Source: Pseudomonas marginalis
GTDB taxonomy: Bacteria > Pseudomonadota > Gammaproteobacteria > Pseudomonadales > Pseudomonadaceae
Length of the DNA stretch: 64,000 nt
NCBI RefSeq assembly: GCF_008692035.1
Contig: NZ_VTFG01000001.1
Coordinates: 1,116,001-1,180,000 of the forward strand
Reading direction: 5' to 3'
Part shown: piece after piece, positions 20,190 to 30,000 of the stretch
Position numbering within the stretch: the first letter of the stretch is position 1
How the letters are laid out: each line of letters starts with the position of its first letter
Position numbers and translations under genes: made by a program
The notes under the pieces: generated by a model
The model's database searches: none
Seen by the model: only the letters and a program-made list of their open reading frames with translations
Told to the model about the DNA's origin: nothing

Positions 20190-20369
20190 TCATTGCTGGG
20201 TCTTGTGATCCAGGGCGGCGTAGAAGTTGGCGCTTTGTTGCAGGTATTTCTGGGTGTAGGCGCTGGTGCTGGATTTTTTGCCGCTGACTTCCACGCTGGC
20301 GGCGGCAGGCAGGGCGACGGTGGCGGAAACGGCGGAGGCGGCGATGACGGAGAAGAGATTCAAGTTCAT
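20190..20369 (-). CDS. Small exported protein of unknown function (59 residues)
   Basis: Reads MNLNLFSVIAASAVSATVAL with a likely cleavage after PAAA, leaving a mature peptide of about 35 residues (SVEVSGKKSSTSAYTQKYLQ...HKTQQ). A good ribosome binding site (AAGGG, 8 bases upstream) supports the start at 20369. The mature part is Ser-, Gln- and Tyr-rich and cysteine-free. It is followed by a strong hairpin (20117-20162), consistent with an independent transcription unit. I do not recognise the family; periplasmic location is predicted. Confidence 0.6.
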   Translation of the reverse strand: MNLNLFSVIAASAVSATVALPAAASVEVSGKKSSTSAYTQKYLQQSANFYAALDHKTQQ

Positions 20370-20498
20370 GTCGGTAACCCTTGTGTTCGTTCGGTTGGAT
20401 GGCCGGGGAAGGCCTTGGAACCCAACTTACGCCCGAGGATTGAACCTTAGAAATGCTTTGAAACAGTAGCCGCTATTAATACAATTAATACTAAGGGT

Positions 20499-20521
20499 CA
20501 GGCCCCGCATGGCGGGGCCTG
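20499..20521 (-). terminator. Terminator hairpin after the lactonase gene
   Basis: CAGGCCCCGC-ATG-GCGGGGCCTG is a perfect 10-bp GC-rich stem with a 3-base loop, 4 bases past the stop of the minus-strand lactonase gene. It is symmetrical and could act in both directions. Confidence 0.75.
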
Positions 20522-20525
20522 TGGC

Positions 20526-21701
20526 TTATTGACGCACCAGAAACTTGAGGTCGCTGGGGGCATCGATCGGCAGTTTCTGCACGGTTTTACCCAGCAGGCC
20601 GGTCTTGGGGTCACGTTCGACCACCACGATTTCGTTGCTCTTCTGGTTGGCGATCAGCAGGAACTTGCCGCTCGGATCGAGGCTGAACTCCCGCGGGTGG
20701 TCGCCTTCGACGCTGCGGCGCTGCAGCTCCGTGAGGTGGGCGGTGGCCGGGTCCACGCCAAATACGATGATCTGGTTGGCGGTGCCGCGATTGCTCACGT
20801 ACAGGAACTTGCCATCGCTGGAGGCGTGCAGTGCGGCGCCGGCCTTGTCGGATACCGGTTGGCCGGCGGCGAAGTCCACCAGTTGGGTCTGGCTGAGCTT
20901 GCCATCGGTGTAATCGAAGACCGCAACCTGGGCGCTCATCTCGGTGGTCAGCCAGGCATGCTTGCCATCGGCGCTGAACAACAGGTGACGCGGGCCGCTG
21001 CCCGGTGGCAGTGGCACAAAGGCCGGATCGGCCGGGGTCAGCGGCAGCTCGTGGTTGGCCTTGGGGTCGTAGCGATAGGCGAACAGCTTGTCCGCCCCCA
21101 GGTCCTGCACAAACACGTACTTGCCATCCGGCGACGACACCACCGAATGCACATGGTTGGAGGCCTGGCGCTCAGGGTTCACGCGACTGGCCGGGTGTGC
21201 ACTCAACTGCACCGGTGCCGACAGCTTGCCCTCGGCATCCACCGGCAGCACCGCCAGGCTGCCGCCCGGATCTTCCAGCACCGAATAGTTGGCGACGAAC
21301 AGGTAGCGCCCATCCGCCGCGACGCTGGAATGGGTCGGCTCGTTGCCCAGGCTCTGCACCTGATTGACCAGGGTGAGCTGATGATTCTTCGGGTCGATGC
21401 GGTAGCTGCTGACGCGGCCGACCGGGTCTTGCTGGCCCGGGCCGTTTTCATTGACCACAAACAGGTGCTTCTGGTCTTTGGAGACCGTCAGCCACGAAGG
21501 GTTGGCGGACTTCGCCGCCAGTACCGGCTTGCCTTGGAACTGGCCGGTGCGGCTGTCGAATTGCAGGCGATAAATGCCTTCGCTGGAGCCGGCGGTGTAG
21601 CTGCCCACCAGCAACTCATAGGTGTCCGCCGGTGCAGCCTGCACCGACATCGCACCCACACTGCCGGCCATCAGCAGCGGCCAGAATTTACGCATCATCA
21701 T
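20526..21701 (-). CDS. Exported lactonase-family (6-phosphogluconolactonase-like) beta-propeller protein
   Basis: 391 residues. The start was set at 21701, the first of three consecutive ATGs, behind GAGGAAG at a spacing of 6. It gives a signal peptide (MMMRKFWPLLMAGSVGAMSVQA). The mature protein has the repeated blades of the YbhE/Pgl lactonase family (YELLVGSYTAGSSEGIYRL, HSVVSSPDGKYVFVQDLGADK, GSGPRHLLFSADGKHAWLTTE). Family members hydrolyse lactones, but the signal peptide argues against a role in the cytoplasmic pentose phosphate pathway; a periplasmic sugar-lactone substrate is more likely. It overlaps the upstream small gene by 14 bp, so the two form an operon. Confidence 0.85.
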   Translation of the reverse strand: MMMRKFWPLLMAGSVGAMSVQAAPADTYELLVGSYTAGSSEGIYRLQFDSRTGQFQGKPVLAAKSANPSWLTVSKDQKHLFVVNENGPGQQDPVGRVSSYRIDPKNHQLTLVNQVQSLGNEPTHSSVAADGRYLFVANYSVLEDPGGSLAVLPVDAEGKLSAPVQLSAHPASRVNPERQASNHVHSVVSSPDGKYVFVQDLGADKLFAYRYDPKANHELPLTPADPAFVPLPPGSGPRHLLFSADGKHAWLTTEMSAQVAVFDYTDGKLSQTQLVDFAAGQPVSDKAGAALHASSDGKFLYVSNRGTANQIIVFGVDPATAHLTELQRRSVEGDHPREFSLDPSGKFLLIANQKSNEIVVVERDPKTGLLGKTVQKLPIDAPSDLKFLVRQ

Positions 21702-21987
21702 GCTCGTCTTCCTCGTCGTTATTGTTGCCGGTGAAGGCGGCCATGCACACCAGGCGGTGCTCGCCCGAATCACCGGTGAGGGTCCAGCTTTGCAAGGCGT
21801 CATCGAAGGTTGCGGCCTGCACCTGCACCAGGCTGAAGGACCAACGTTTCTCGGCCCGGCCGTCCATGCTCTTGATCAGCAACTGTTGATCGTCGAGGCT
21901 GAAATCAAAGGCATGCAGCCCATCGATTTCGAGCATGTCGCTGGTGTGGAGTTCAGTAAGCAGGGAAGCGGCAGTCATCAGGCTCAT
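21688..21987 (-). CDS. Small acidic protein, possibly DUF5629
   Basis: 99 residues (MSLMTAASLLTELHTSDMLE...). It ends in an extremely acidic tail (NNNDEEDEHDDA). No signal peptide is present, so it is probably cytoplasmic. It resembles the small Pseudomonas family I know as DUF5629, but this is from memory. A second possible start three codons downstream is equally plausible. It is co-transcribed with the lactonase gene, which starts inside its last codons. Confidence 0.7.
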   Translation of the reverse strand: MSLMTAASLLTELHTSDMLEIDGLHAFDFSLDDQQLLIKSMDGRAEKRWSFSLVQVQAATFDDALQSWTLTGDSGEHRLVCMAAFTGNNNDEEDEHDDA

Positions 21988-22078
21988 TCATCGCTGGAAA
22001 AAACGCTGATGATAGGCCAATCCGGCCACGCCGTCGTGTCGCGATAGCGGGCTACCGCACGGCAGCGGCCGGCGCTTG

Positions 22079-22109
22079 CCATTCTGGGGGCGAACTCCCC
22101 ACAGAATGG
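22079..22109 (+). promoter_or_regulatory. Stable hairpin overlapping the translation start region of the first large toxin-like gene
   Basis: CCATTCTG (22079-22086) pairs with CAGAATGG (22102-22109), and an inner GGGG pairs with CCCC. The 3' arm reaches the GGA ribosome-binding bases, 8 bases before the ATG at 22118. It could act as a terminator of upstream transcription or as a structure masking translation initiation. Confidence 0.5.
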
Positions 22110-22117
22110 AATCTCCT

Positions 22118-25100
22118 ATGCCAGACACTTCAAACGCCCCGCCGACAGGGCCGCTGCACTTCGCCCACCGCAGCAACACCCCGGCCCTCGCGGTCACCCA
22201 GCAGTTCGCCACACGCCCGACGTTACGCCAGGTGGTCGAACGGCACCTGCACGAACGCCTGCAGGAACAGTTCCCGGCACTGCCCCTGGACCTGCCCACC
22301 CTCAAGCTGGCCACCCCCAACCAGCGGCGCGGCTGGGACCTCAGGCGCTTGACCGATGTGGTCCTCGAGCACCTGGGCAATGGTACGGCCCTGAACCTGA
22401 CGCAGGTGGTCGACCAACGCCGCTGCTTCCTGTCCCAGCGCCCGCCCTCACGCTTGACCTATGAGGCCAATGGCCCCCGCGAGCCGGACATGGCGGTGAT
22501 CGAACGGCTGATCCTGGACCTGGCCTTCACCCTGCCCATCGCTTTTCAGCAAACCCTGGCCACCTATTGGAACGGCGCTGCCGACACCGGTAGCAGCCGC
22601 TGGCAATGGCTTGGCGATCTACTGGCGGACACCCTCAAAAGCAGCGCCAGCCTGCTGCCCGCCGGCACGCCTCGGAACATGCTGGACAGCGTGACCCGCC
22701 AGCCTGACCGACGTGAACGCCAGGCCGGGCCCAACGGATTTGTGCATGCTTACTGCCTGGAAGCCTGTGTGATCCGGCACGGCCGTGAAGCCCGCCTGCT
22801 GAGCAGCGACCTGCTGTTGGTGCAAGGCCACCAGGCCTTGCTGTGCCAGGCGTCGGGCAGCGTCGAGCCATTCGCCTCACTGGAGGTCTTCACCCAGGCC
22901 TGGGGCCAGCGCCTGAGCCAGCGGTTGCAGGTCGACAAGGTGGTGGTCAGGCGCTACGAGCCCGATGGCAATCTCTTCGATACCCAGGCCGCCCTGTTGC
23001 TCAACCAGCAACTGGATGACCTCGAAGCCATCGCCCTGCCCGCCTCCGACGGCGTGCGCAGCCTGGAGCAGCGTTTTGCCCTGGCGACAGACCCCAGCGC
23101 CGCCTTTGTCGCTGCGCCGGCACCCGACCCGACACATCAGGACGCCATCCAGACGGCGTTGCCCGCCTGGCTGCAGAGCGCCAATGCCCAGCAGCGTTTC
23201 GCCTATCGCCAAGGGCTGTTGGAACAGGCCCGCCTGCAACGCCTGCAGGCCGGGGCGTCGTTCCTGGACGGGGTCGAGAGCCTGCCGGCCTTTGCCTCCC
23301 GCACCCTGCGCGAGCAGATGCGCCGCGACCACCCTGGCGCCAGCGTGGAACCGGACAACCTGCGGCTGACCTTCCACGTCCCGGTGGGTGACCTGCACAG
23401 CGGCTACCTGGCACCGGTGACCCTGGGCCTGACCGAGCTGGCGATCAAGAACCTCGCCGCCGCGCCGCACGGCCGCATGACCCTGCAGGACACTTCCGGG
23501 GCCGTCCTCCCGGCCTGGCTGACCGAGGACTATATCCTCGGGGAAAAAGGCCTGTTCCACAGCACGCCCGGCCTGATCCGCCAAGTGGATATCGGCCGGC
23601 GCTACCCGCAACAGCTGCGCGACCTGCTGCTGGGCGACACCCCGCAGGTACGCCGGCGTGAGACGCTGTTCGGCCAGGCGCTGACCGTGCAACTGCCGCA
23701 CCAGGCCCTGGAATTGGCGATTCGCGGGCAACAGGGCTTCAACTTCCTGGGGTATCGCTACGTCAAGGCGGTGCTGCACGCCAGCGCGGCGGGGCGCGTG
23801 GTCGACACCCTCGACATCGTGATGCGCCCGCTGGCCTTCGCCCGCAAGCCCGCTGCCGTGCCGGATATCGTCGGCAACATGTTTATCATCGAACCCCGTG
23901 ACATCGACGCCGGGCCGTCGATTCTCTATCGCCCGCTGTACTCTGACGCGTTGCAGCAATTCGCCAGCCGCGCGGCCCTGTTCGACGCCATCGCCCAGCC
24001 CGGTGCACTGCAAGACAGCGTGCTGGCCTGGATGAGCGACAAGGCCCGGCCGATCTACAGCCACGGCGGCTTCCGCAGCCCGCATATCCTGCGCTTCGGC
24101 CAGGGCGACGACACGGTGCAGTGGCCGGCGCCGCCGCCCGCGCAGTTGGTACAGGAGTTCAATGGCAGCGAAGTCGAGGGTTCCCTGGCGCAATGCCTGG
24201 CCACCGGCAACCTGACCCAGTACCTCTACGGCAGCAACGCCCGGGCGCTGGTGGACCTGGCGGATCGCGACGCGGTGTCCAATGCCGAAAGCCGTTGGGC
24301 GGTGTTGCTCGAAGGTGGCTGGCTGCTGTTCAACGCCCTGCTCTTGCCGCTGCTGCGCGGGCCGGCGCTGGTTGCAGGCTGGATGGTGCAACTGGCGGTC
24401 AGCCTGCGGCACGATATGGCCGCCCTGCACGGCGACGACGCCGCCGCCCGCGAACTGGCCTGGGTCGACGTGCTGCTCAACATCGGCCTGATCCTGCTGC
24501 ACATGGCCCCCCGGCAACACCCGACCCTCGAGTTACCCTCGGAGCCCGCCTTACCGGCCACCCTCGCGGCCCTGCAGCGCCCGCCAGGCCTTGCGCCCCG
24601 TCCGGCCACACCAGTGGAACTGGGCCCGGTGGGCCTGCCCGCAGAGCCGCCGGCCGGCGACCGCACCCTGGTCGACTTTGTCCATTCCAACGCCCGCGAC
24701 GCCAGCCGCCGGCGCCTGCTCGAAGCCCTGCGCGAACTGCATGTGCCATGGCCGGTGCCGGCCCCCGAGCCGCTGGACGCCGGCATGTTCAAAGGGCTGT
24801 ATCGCATCGACCAGCAATGGCATGCCTCGGTGGGCGGCCTGCTGTTTCGGGTAAACATCGCCGCGGACCTGGGTGAGGTGTGGCTGATCCATCCGCAGAA
24901 ACCGCAGCATCCAGGCTTCGTGCTGGTGCGCAATGCCCAGGGCCAATGGGGCCTGGACCTGGGTCTTAAACTGCGCGGCGGCGGGCCGAAAAACCGCCTC
25001 AAGGCCAAGCTGGCCCACATCGACCAGCAGCGCACCCAAGCGTCGGAGGAGATCAATCGCATCAGTGATGAGGTCAGCGGCCTGATCAAACGCCTGCAGC

Positions 25101-25852
25101 CTATCGACCAGGTGCTGGATGCCGCCCGGCAGAAGTTCGAGCAGGCCCATAACGCCCTGGGTCTGGCCCGCACCCGCTTGCGCAGCGCACCTGACGACCC
25201 GGCGCGGGTGGCCGAGCACCTCGCCAGCGTCGCCCAGCGCTCCCGGGCCAGGGCCGGGTTCCAGGTGTTTCAGGAGCGCTTCGATGCGGCCGCCGCCGAG
25301 TTGCTGCAACAACGGCGCGCCTTGATCGAGGCCTACGGGCGGATGAAAGCCGTGGACAGCCGCTTCGACTACGAAGGGCAATGTGTGGAGCAATATCAGT
25401 CGATCCTGGCCACCGATGAAATTCGCGTCAGCCAGTTGTCGTCCCTGTACCTGGCCACGTTTGTGTCCGAGCAGGGCGAATCGCTGATCGAGCTGCAAGG
25501 CAGCGCCCAGGATGTGCAGGCGCTGCGCTATGTCAACGACCTGCTGGAAACCAACTTTGCCGTGTCCGAGCGCCATGCCCAGGCGATGATTGCCATCGAG
25601 GACACCCTGGAGGCGATGGCCGCACGCTTGAAAACCGGCGCGGCCCAGCGCCTGAATTACCTCAACGGGCATCCCAAGCGCCGGTTCTACAACCGCCTCA
25701 ATGCCACCCTCGAATCCCTGGATGTGCTCACCGAGTTGAGCATCGACCGGACGATCCCGGCCAGCACCCCGCAGGAGCACTATTTCCTCGCGCGCCATGG
25801 GCACCTGCAATCCTCCCTGTCTCCCTGGAAGACTCCCACCTGGACCTGCTGA
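22118..25852 (+). CDS. N-terminal fragment of the frameshifted toxin-like protein
   Basis: 1244 residues as the sequence stands. The ATG at 22118 (MPDTSNAPPTGPLHF) was preferred over an upstream in-frame ATG because the paralogue begins comparably. The N-terminal few hundred residues match the DUF6543 / dermonecrotic-toxin-domain family as I remember it (FATRPTLRQVVERHLHERL; LTPL-type ALNLTQVVDQRRCFL). A hydrophobic stretch near 730-765 (LLFNALLLPLLRGPALVAGW) could be a membrane helix, and a coiled-coil region follows (about 960-1080). There is no N-terminal signal peptide, so export would need a dedicated system. Confidence 0.75.
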   Translation: MPDTSNAPPTGPLHFAHRSNTPALAVTQQFATRPTLRQVVERHLHERLQEQFPALPLDLPTLKLATPNQRRGWDLRRLTDVVLEHLGNGTALNLTQVVDQRRCFLSQRPPSRLTYEANGPREPDMAVIERLILDLAFTLPIAFQQTLATYWNGAADTGSSRWQWLGDLLADTLKSSASLLPAGTPRNMLDSVTRQPDRRERQAGPNGFVHAYCLEACVIRHGREARLLSSDLLLVQGHQALLCQASGSVEPFASLEVFTQAWGQRLSQRLQVDKVVVRRYEPDGNLFDTQAALLLNQQLDDLEAIALPASDGVRSLEQRFALATDPSAAFVAAPAPDPTHQDAIQTALPAWLQSANAQQRFAYRQGLLEQARLQRLQAGASFLDGVESLPAFASRTLREQMRRDHPGASVEPDNLRLTFHVPVGDLHSGYLAPVTLGLTELAIKNLAAAPHGRMTLQDTSGAVLPAWLTEDYILGEKGLFHSTPGLIRQVDIGRRYPQQLRDLLLGDTPQVRRRETLFGQALTVQLPHQALELAIRGQQGFNFLGYRYVKAVLHASAAGRVVDTLDIVMRPLAFARKPAAVPDIVGNMFIIEPRDIDAGPSILYRPLYSDALQQFASRAALFDAIAQPGALQDSVLAWMSDKARPIYSHGGFRSPHILRFGQGDDTVQWPAPPPAQLVQEFNGSEVEGSLAQCLATGNLTQYLYGSNARALVDLADRDAVSNAESRWAVLLEGGWLLFNALLLPLLRGPALVAGWMVQLAVSLRHDMAALHGDDAAARELAWVDVLLNIGLILLHMAPRQHPTLELPSEPALPATLAALQRPPGLAPRPATPVELGPVGLPAEPPAGDRTLVDFVHSNARDASRRRLLEALRELHVPWPVPAPEPLDAGMFKGLYRIDQQWHASVGGLLFRVNIAADLGEVWLIHPQKPQHPGFVLVRNAQGQWGLDLGLKLRGGGPKNRLKAKLAHIDQQRTQASEEINRISDEVSGLIKRLQPIDQVLDAARQKFEQAHNALGLARTRLRSAPDDPARVAEHLASVAQRSRARAGFQVFQERFDAAAAELLQQRRALIEAYGRMKAVDSRFDYEGQCVEQYQSILATDEIRVSQLSSLYLATFVSEQGESLIELQGSAQDVQALRYVNDLLETNFAVSERHAQAMIAIEDTLEAMAARLKTGAAQRLNYLNGHPKRRFYNRLNATLESLDVLTELSIDRTIPASTPQEHYFLARHGHLQSSLSPWKTPTWTC

Positions 25853-25887
25853 CCACCGAAGGTTTCACCACGACCGAACGCAAGGAG

Positions 25888-26973
25888 GTGCTGACCAACC
25901 TGGTCAGGCACTACAACCGGCGCCTGCAGATTTACCAGAGCCTGCTGGAACTCGATTCGCCCCTGGCGCACCCGCGCTACATGCCGCTGCTGATCGAGCG
26001 GTTGAACACCGTGCGCGACAGCGCCGAGGCCGACCTGGCGGCGCTGCTGCGCGAAGATGAATTCCTGCCGCCGCAACCGGGGGCCTTCAAACCGGTACAG
26101 GCTCCGTCAAGAACCAAACGGGTGTTCAAGTCGCGGGACAAGGGCCCCCTGGTGGGTGACCTGGAACCGGCGCAGCGTGACCAGCCCTTCCCCACCATCG
26201 TGACCCGCAACCCCATTACCCAGCAGGTCAGCGGGCGCTTTATGGAGCACCCCAACGAGGGTTGGGTGGAAATTGTCGAGGCCAGGCCCAGCCGTCCCGC
26301 CGAGCCACCCCAGGCACCGGCGCTGTCCACACTGCGCGCCCAGGCGCAACGGTTGCAGGAAGAAGTGCCGGCCATCGAGCGCTCCATCGACTTCCAGAAA
26401 CGCAAACTCAGCGACCCGACGCGTCGCGATGACCTCAACCCGCGTGACTGGCACGACATGCTCGCGCACCAGGCCGAGCGCCTCGACAGCGTCGCGACAG
26501 AATTGTCCAGCCACGCGGCCGACAAGCCGGACGTGCTCCAGACCGTCGAGCGCCTGCGCCTGCGCGCCGAGGATTTGCGCACCCAAGGCCGCCGGCATTG
26601 CATCGAGGGTTACAAGGCCCAGCGCCCGCGCCAGGAAAACATCGAATTCCTGCGCGCCCATGCCGCCGTCGACATCGGCCTGGTCCACGGCCCGCAACGC
26701 ACCGCCGCCAAGGACTATGTGTCGGAGTTCGCCGTGCGCGAGAAAAACCGCCTCACGGTGCTGTGGTATGCGCACTTTCACTACAGCCAGGCCGACAGCC
26801 CGCCGGGCGCTTATACGGCGGCCCACCTCAAGCGCCCCGAACAGCGTTTTGTCACCCTCCGGGACCTGATCGCCCAGGCCGGGGCAGATAACCGAAGCAT
26901 CGTGCGCGACCTGTACAACCCGATCACGGCACCGCTGGATCAGCGTCTGTTCCTGAGCCTGCTGCCCGCCTGA
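25888..26973 (+). CDS. C-terminal fragment of the frameshifted toxin-like protein
   Basis: 361 residues from a GTG at 25888; the frame is open and protein-like from about 25822, so the GTG is probably an internal valine codon. Contents parallel the last 360 residues of the intact neighbour: a helical stretch, a basic linker (SRTKRVFKSRDKGPLVGDL), a short beta module (TQQVSGRFMEHPNEGWVEI), long helices and the conserved LWYAHFHY block near the end. It is unlikely to be expressed as a separate protein: the AAGGAGG abutting the GTG is too close for efficient initiation. Confidence 0.6.
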   Translation: MLTNLVRHYNRRLQIYQSLLELDSPLAHPRYMPLLIERLNTVRDSAEADLAALLREDEFLPPQPGAFKPVQAPSRTKRVFKSRDKGPLVGDLEPAQRDQPFPTIVTRNPITQQVSGRFMEHPNEGWVEIVEARPSRPAEPPQAPALSTLRAQAQRLQEEVPAIERSIDFQKRKLSDPTRRDDLNPRDWHDMLAHQAERLDSVATELSSHAADKPDVLQTVERLRLRAEDLRTQGRRHCIEGYKAQRPRQENIEFLRAHAAVDIGLVHGPQRTAAKDYVSEFAVREKNRLTVLWYAHFHYSQADSPPGAYTAAHLKRPEQRFVTLRDLIAQAGADNRSIVRDLYNPITAPLDQRLFLSLLPA

Positions 26974-27011
26974 ACCCCCGCCATGCATGGCATCGCCTGA
27001 AAAGGATTTTT

Positions 27012-30000
27012 ATGCAACTACCTGACCCTATTGCCCACGCCGTCAGCGCACGCTTCACCCAGCGCCCGGCGCTGGAAACCGTGATTCGCGAGCAACTCGC
27101 CACGGCCATCGGCGCCACGTACCCCAGCCTCAGCCTGGACCTGCGCCGCACCCGCCTGGCCCGGCCACAACGCCGCGGCTGGCTGCTGCAACCCTTTATG
27201 CCGGTGGTCCACGATGCCCTGGCCAGTGGTGCGCCATTGGATTTCAGCGAGGTCAACGGCTCGCCCTGGTACCTTTCGGACGAGCCACCCAAACGCCTGA
27301 AACTGCCCGGCCTGACCGAGGAAAAACTCGACATGCAGGTCATCGCGAAGCAGGTCGGCGAACTGCCGCAAACGCTGCCCATCGCCCTGCAGAATGCGCT
27401 GGCGGCGTATTGGGACACCGGCCCCTGGCACTGGCTGGCCGGCGTCTTGCGGGACACCCTGCGCATCGGCGCCCTGGGCCAGGCCGGCCTGGACCAACCC
27501 GCCAGGGAAACCCTGGAACAATTGATCGACTGCCCTGACCGCGAGGCCCGCCTTGCGCGGCATGGGGTGAATGCGGTGTTTGCCTACGCCCTGCAAGCCA
27601 CCCTCACCCACGCCGAACGCTCGGTCACACGGATGGGGCCGCAGCTGGCATTGATTCGTGCCGTCAACAGCAAGGTCTCGGTGGTGCTGTGTGACCCGCA
27701 GCACACCGCCGAGGTTTTCCCGAGCATGGACGCCCTGATCCAGGCCTGTGGCCAGCGACTGGGCCGCCAGTACCAGGTCGACGACATCCTGATTCAACGC
27801 TACGAGCCCGATGGCGATATCTTCGAGCACCAGGCGTCGATGATCCTCGATCGCCAGCTCGAAGACCTCGGCAACCTGCGCCTGCCCACCGGCCAGCCGT
27901 TCAGTACCTGGCAGGCGCTGTACGCCGAGATCACCGACCCGGGGCGGTTTTTCCGCGACACGCCAACCGCCCCGCCCCAGACCCTGGACACCCTGCGCCA
28001 GCACCTGCCGGCCTGGCTGCGCGACGCCGATGCCGACGACCAGGCCACGTACCGGCGCTACGCCCTCGCCATGGCCGGCGCCAAACGGCGCGCGGCGGGG
28101 CGTACGGCCTTCAGCCAGATCGATGACCTGCGCACCTACACCGTCAAGGCGTTGTTGCAGGCCTTGCAGCAGGATGCCGTGACCCTGGGCAGCTCGGCCC
28201 TCGCATTGCCTTCCGTCGGCGCCTTGCACCCCGATGACCTGCAACTGACCTTCACTATTGCCGCCGGCTACCCAGGTACGTCAGGGATCATTCGCCATGA
28301 ACGCATGAGCCTGACCGACCTGGCCATCGACAACTTGTCCAGCCGTCCCAGCGGCAGCGTGACCCTCACCCACCGCCACGGCCTGCCCCTGCCGGCCTGG
28401 CTGACCGCCGACTACCTGATGGGAGCCGACGGCCCGGTGGCGCGCGTGGACATCGGCCAGCACTACCCGCGGCTGCTGGAGGCCCACTGGCTGGGGGAAA
28501 GCCCCGAGGCACTCCGGCGCGAAACCCTGTTCGCCCAACAACAGGCCGTGCAGTTGCCGTTGCTGGCCCTGGAATTGGCCCTCAAGCAGCAAGCCGGCCT
28601 GAGCGCCCGGGGCGCACGCCTGGTGGCGGCACTGATGGAGCCCGAAGCCACCAACCAGAAGGTCGACCAGCAGCCGGTGGTGATCCGTCACCTGGCCCTG
28701 CTGTCGGCATCCGGCGCCCATCCGGACACGGTCAGCGCCATGTACCTGATCGAGCCGCAGGACATCGGCGGCGGCCCCCATGTGTTGTATCGCCCGCTGT
28801 ACGCCGAGGCGCTGCAGGAATTTGCCAGCCGTGAGGCGCTGCTGGAGGCCATCGCCGAAACCGGGCCGCTGCAGGACAGCGTATTGACCTGGCTGAGTGA
28901 CAGGGCCCGGCCGATCTACGCCAATGGCGGGTTCCGCGAGCCCCACTCATTGCGCTTTGGCCAGGGCGACGAGTTTGCCCCCTTGCACAGGCCAGCGCCG
29001 GCCACCCTGGCCGCCGATGGCATCAATGACGAGTTGCAGCAGTGCCTGGTGACCGGGCGCCTGATGACGTACCTGTACAGTGATCACGCCCGGGCCCTGA
29101 TCGAACAGGCCAACCGCGAATCGGTGTCCAACAGCGAAAGCCGCTGGCAGGTGCTGCGCGAAGGCAGCAGCCTGTTGTTCGGCAACCTGTTGCTTCCGCT
29201 GCTGCGTGGGCCGGCCATGCTGACCGGCTGGCTGTGGGGCCTGATGGCCAGCCTGGGCGAGGACATTCCGGCACTGGCCTCCGAAGACCCGCAAGCGCGC
29301 GAACTGGCCAGCGTCGACCTGCTGCTCAACCTGGGGTTGCTGTTGTTCGAAGCCGTGCCCGCGATCACCGCCGCGCCCCCCGCGCTGGCGGCGGGGCTCA
29401 AGGACCAAGCGTTGCCCCCGCCCCTGGCCCCGTGGGTCGCCGAGCAGTGGCCGCAACCGCCCCCGCCCGCCATCCGCGAAGGCGCGGTTATCCTGCCCGG
29501 TGCGCTGGAGCGGGTGGACAACACCGTACTGGACTTGAGTTTTACCCAGGCTCGCTCGCGCCTGACCACGATCCAGCGCCGCCGCCTGGCCAGCTTCAGC
29601 ACCCCACGCCCGACGCCCCTGCCCCAACCGGTGTTGAACGGGCCACGCCGGGGGCTTTACCCCGTCGAAAACCGCTGGCATGCCCTGGTGGACAACCAGT
29701 GGCTGCAAGTTGCCCTGGAGCCGGAAGGCGATATCCGCGTGGTGATGCCTGGCGACGCCAGCCTCAACGGCCCGTACTTGCGCAGCGACGGCCACGGGGA
29801 GTGGTCGGTAGACACCCGCCTGCGACTGCGTGGCGGCATGCCGCCGAAACGGATTGCCGCCGAACGCCAGCGCCAGGCGCAACGCATCAGCGAACTGAAG
29901 AAGAGTTTCGAACAGTTCATCCAGGGCCAGGTGGCCATGCAGGGACGGCTCGACGTGATCCTGGCGGTGATGACCAGAACCGCCGAAGACTCGCGCTTCA

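Larger units (their letters stand above)
22118..26973 (+). pseudogene. Large DUF6543 ('dermonecrotic toxin domain')-type protein gene, broken by one frameshift near 25820
   Basis: If the frame is restored, the product is about 1,618 residues and collinear with the intact neighbour at 27012-31667. The neighbour shares the N-terminal region, the central RPIY..GGFR..H.LRFGQGD block, the hydrophobic LLLPLLRGPA segment and the C-terminal LWYAHFHY..AD.P..AYTAAHLK..EQR block. The first reading frame runs to a stop at 25852 and ends in an aberrant tail (SPWKTPTWTC). From about 25822 the -1 frame reads sensibly (SLEDSHLDLLTTEGFTTTE) to 26973. One missing base in CTG(G)TCTCC at 25818-25821 explains it. 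No slippery heptamer is apparent, so decay or sequencing error is more likely than programmed frameshifting. Confidence 0.8.

Noticed and set aside
20529..21734. 401-codon plus-strand frame opposite the lactonase gene
   Set aside because: Antisense to a recognisable beta-propeller protein; no independent evidence.
25780..25860. Programmed -1 ribosomal frameshifting to join the two toxin-like fragments
   Set aside because: No X-XXY-YYZ slippery heptamer is present in the overlap, and the neighbouring paralogue encodes the same region in one frame.
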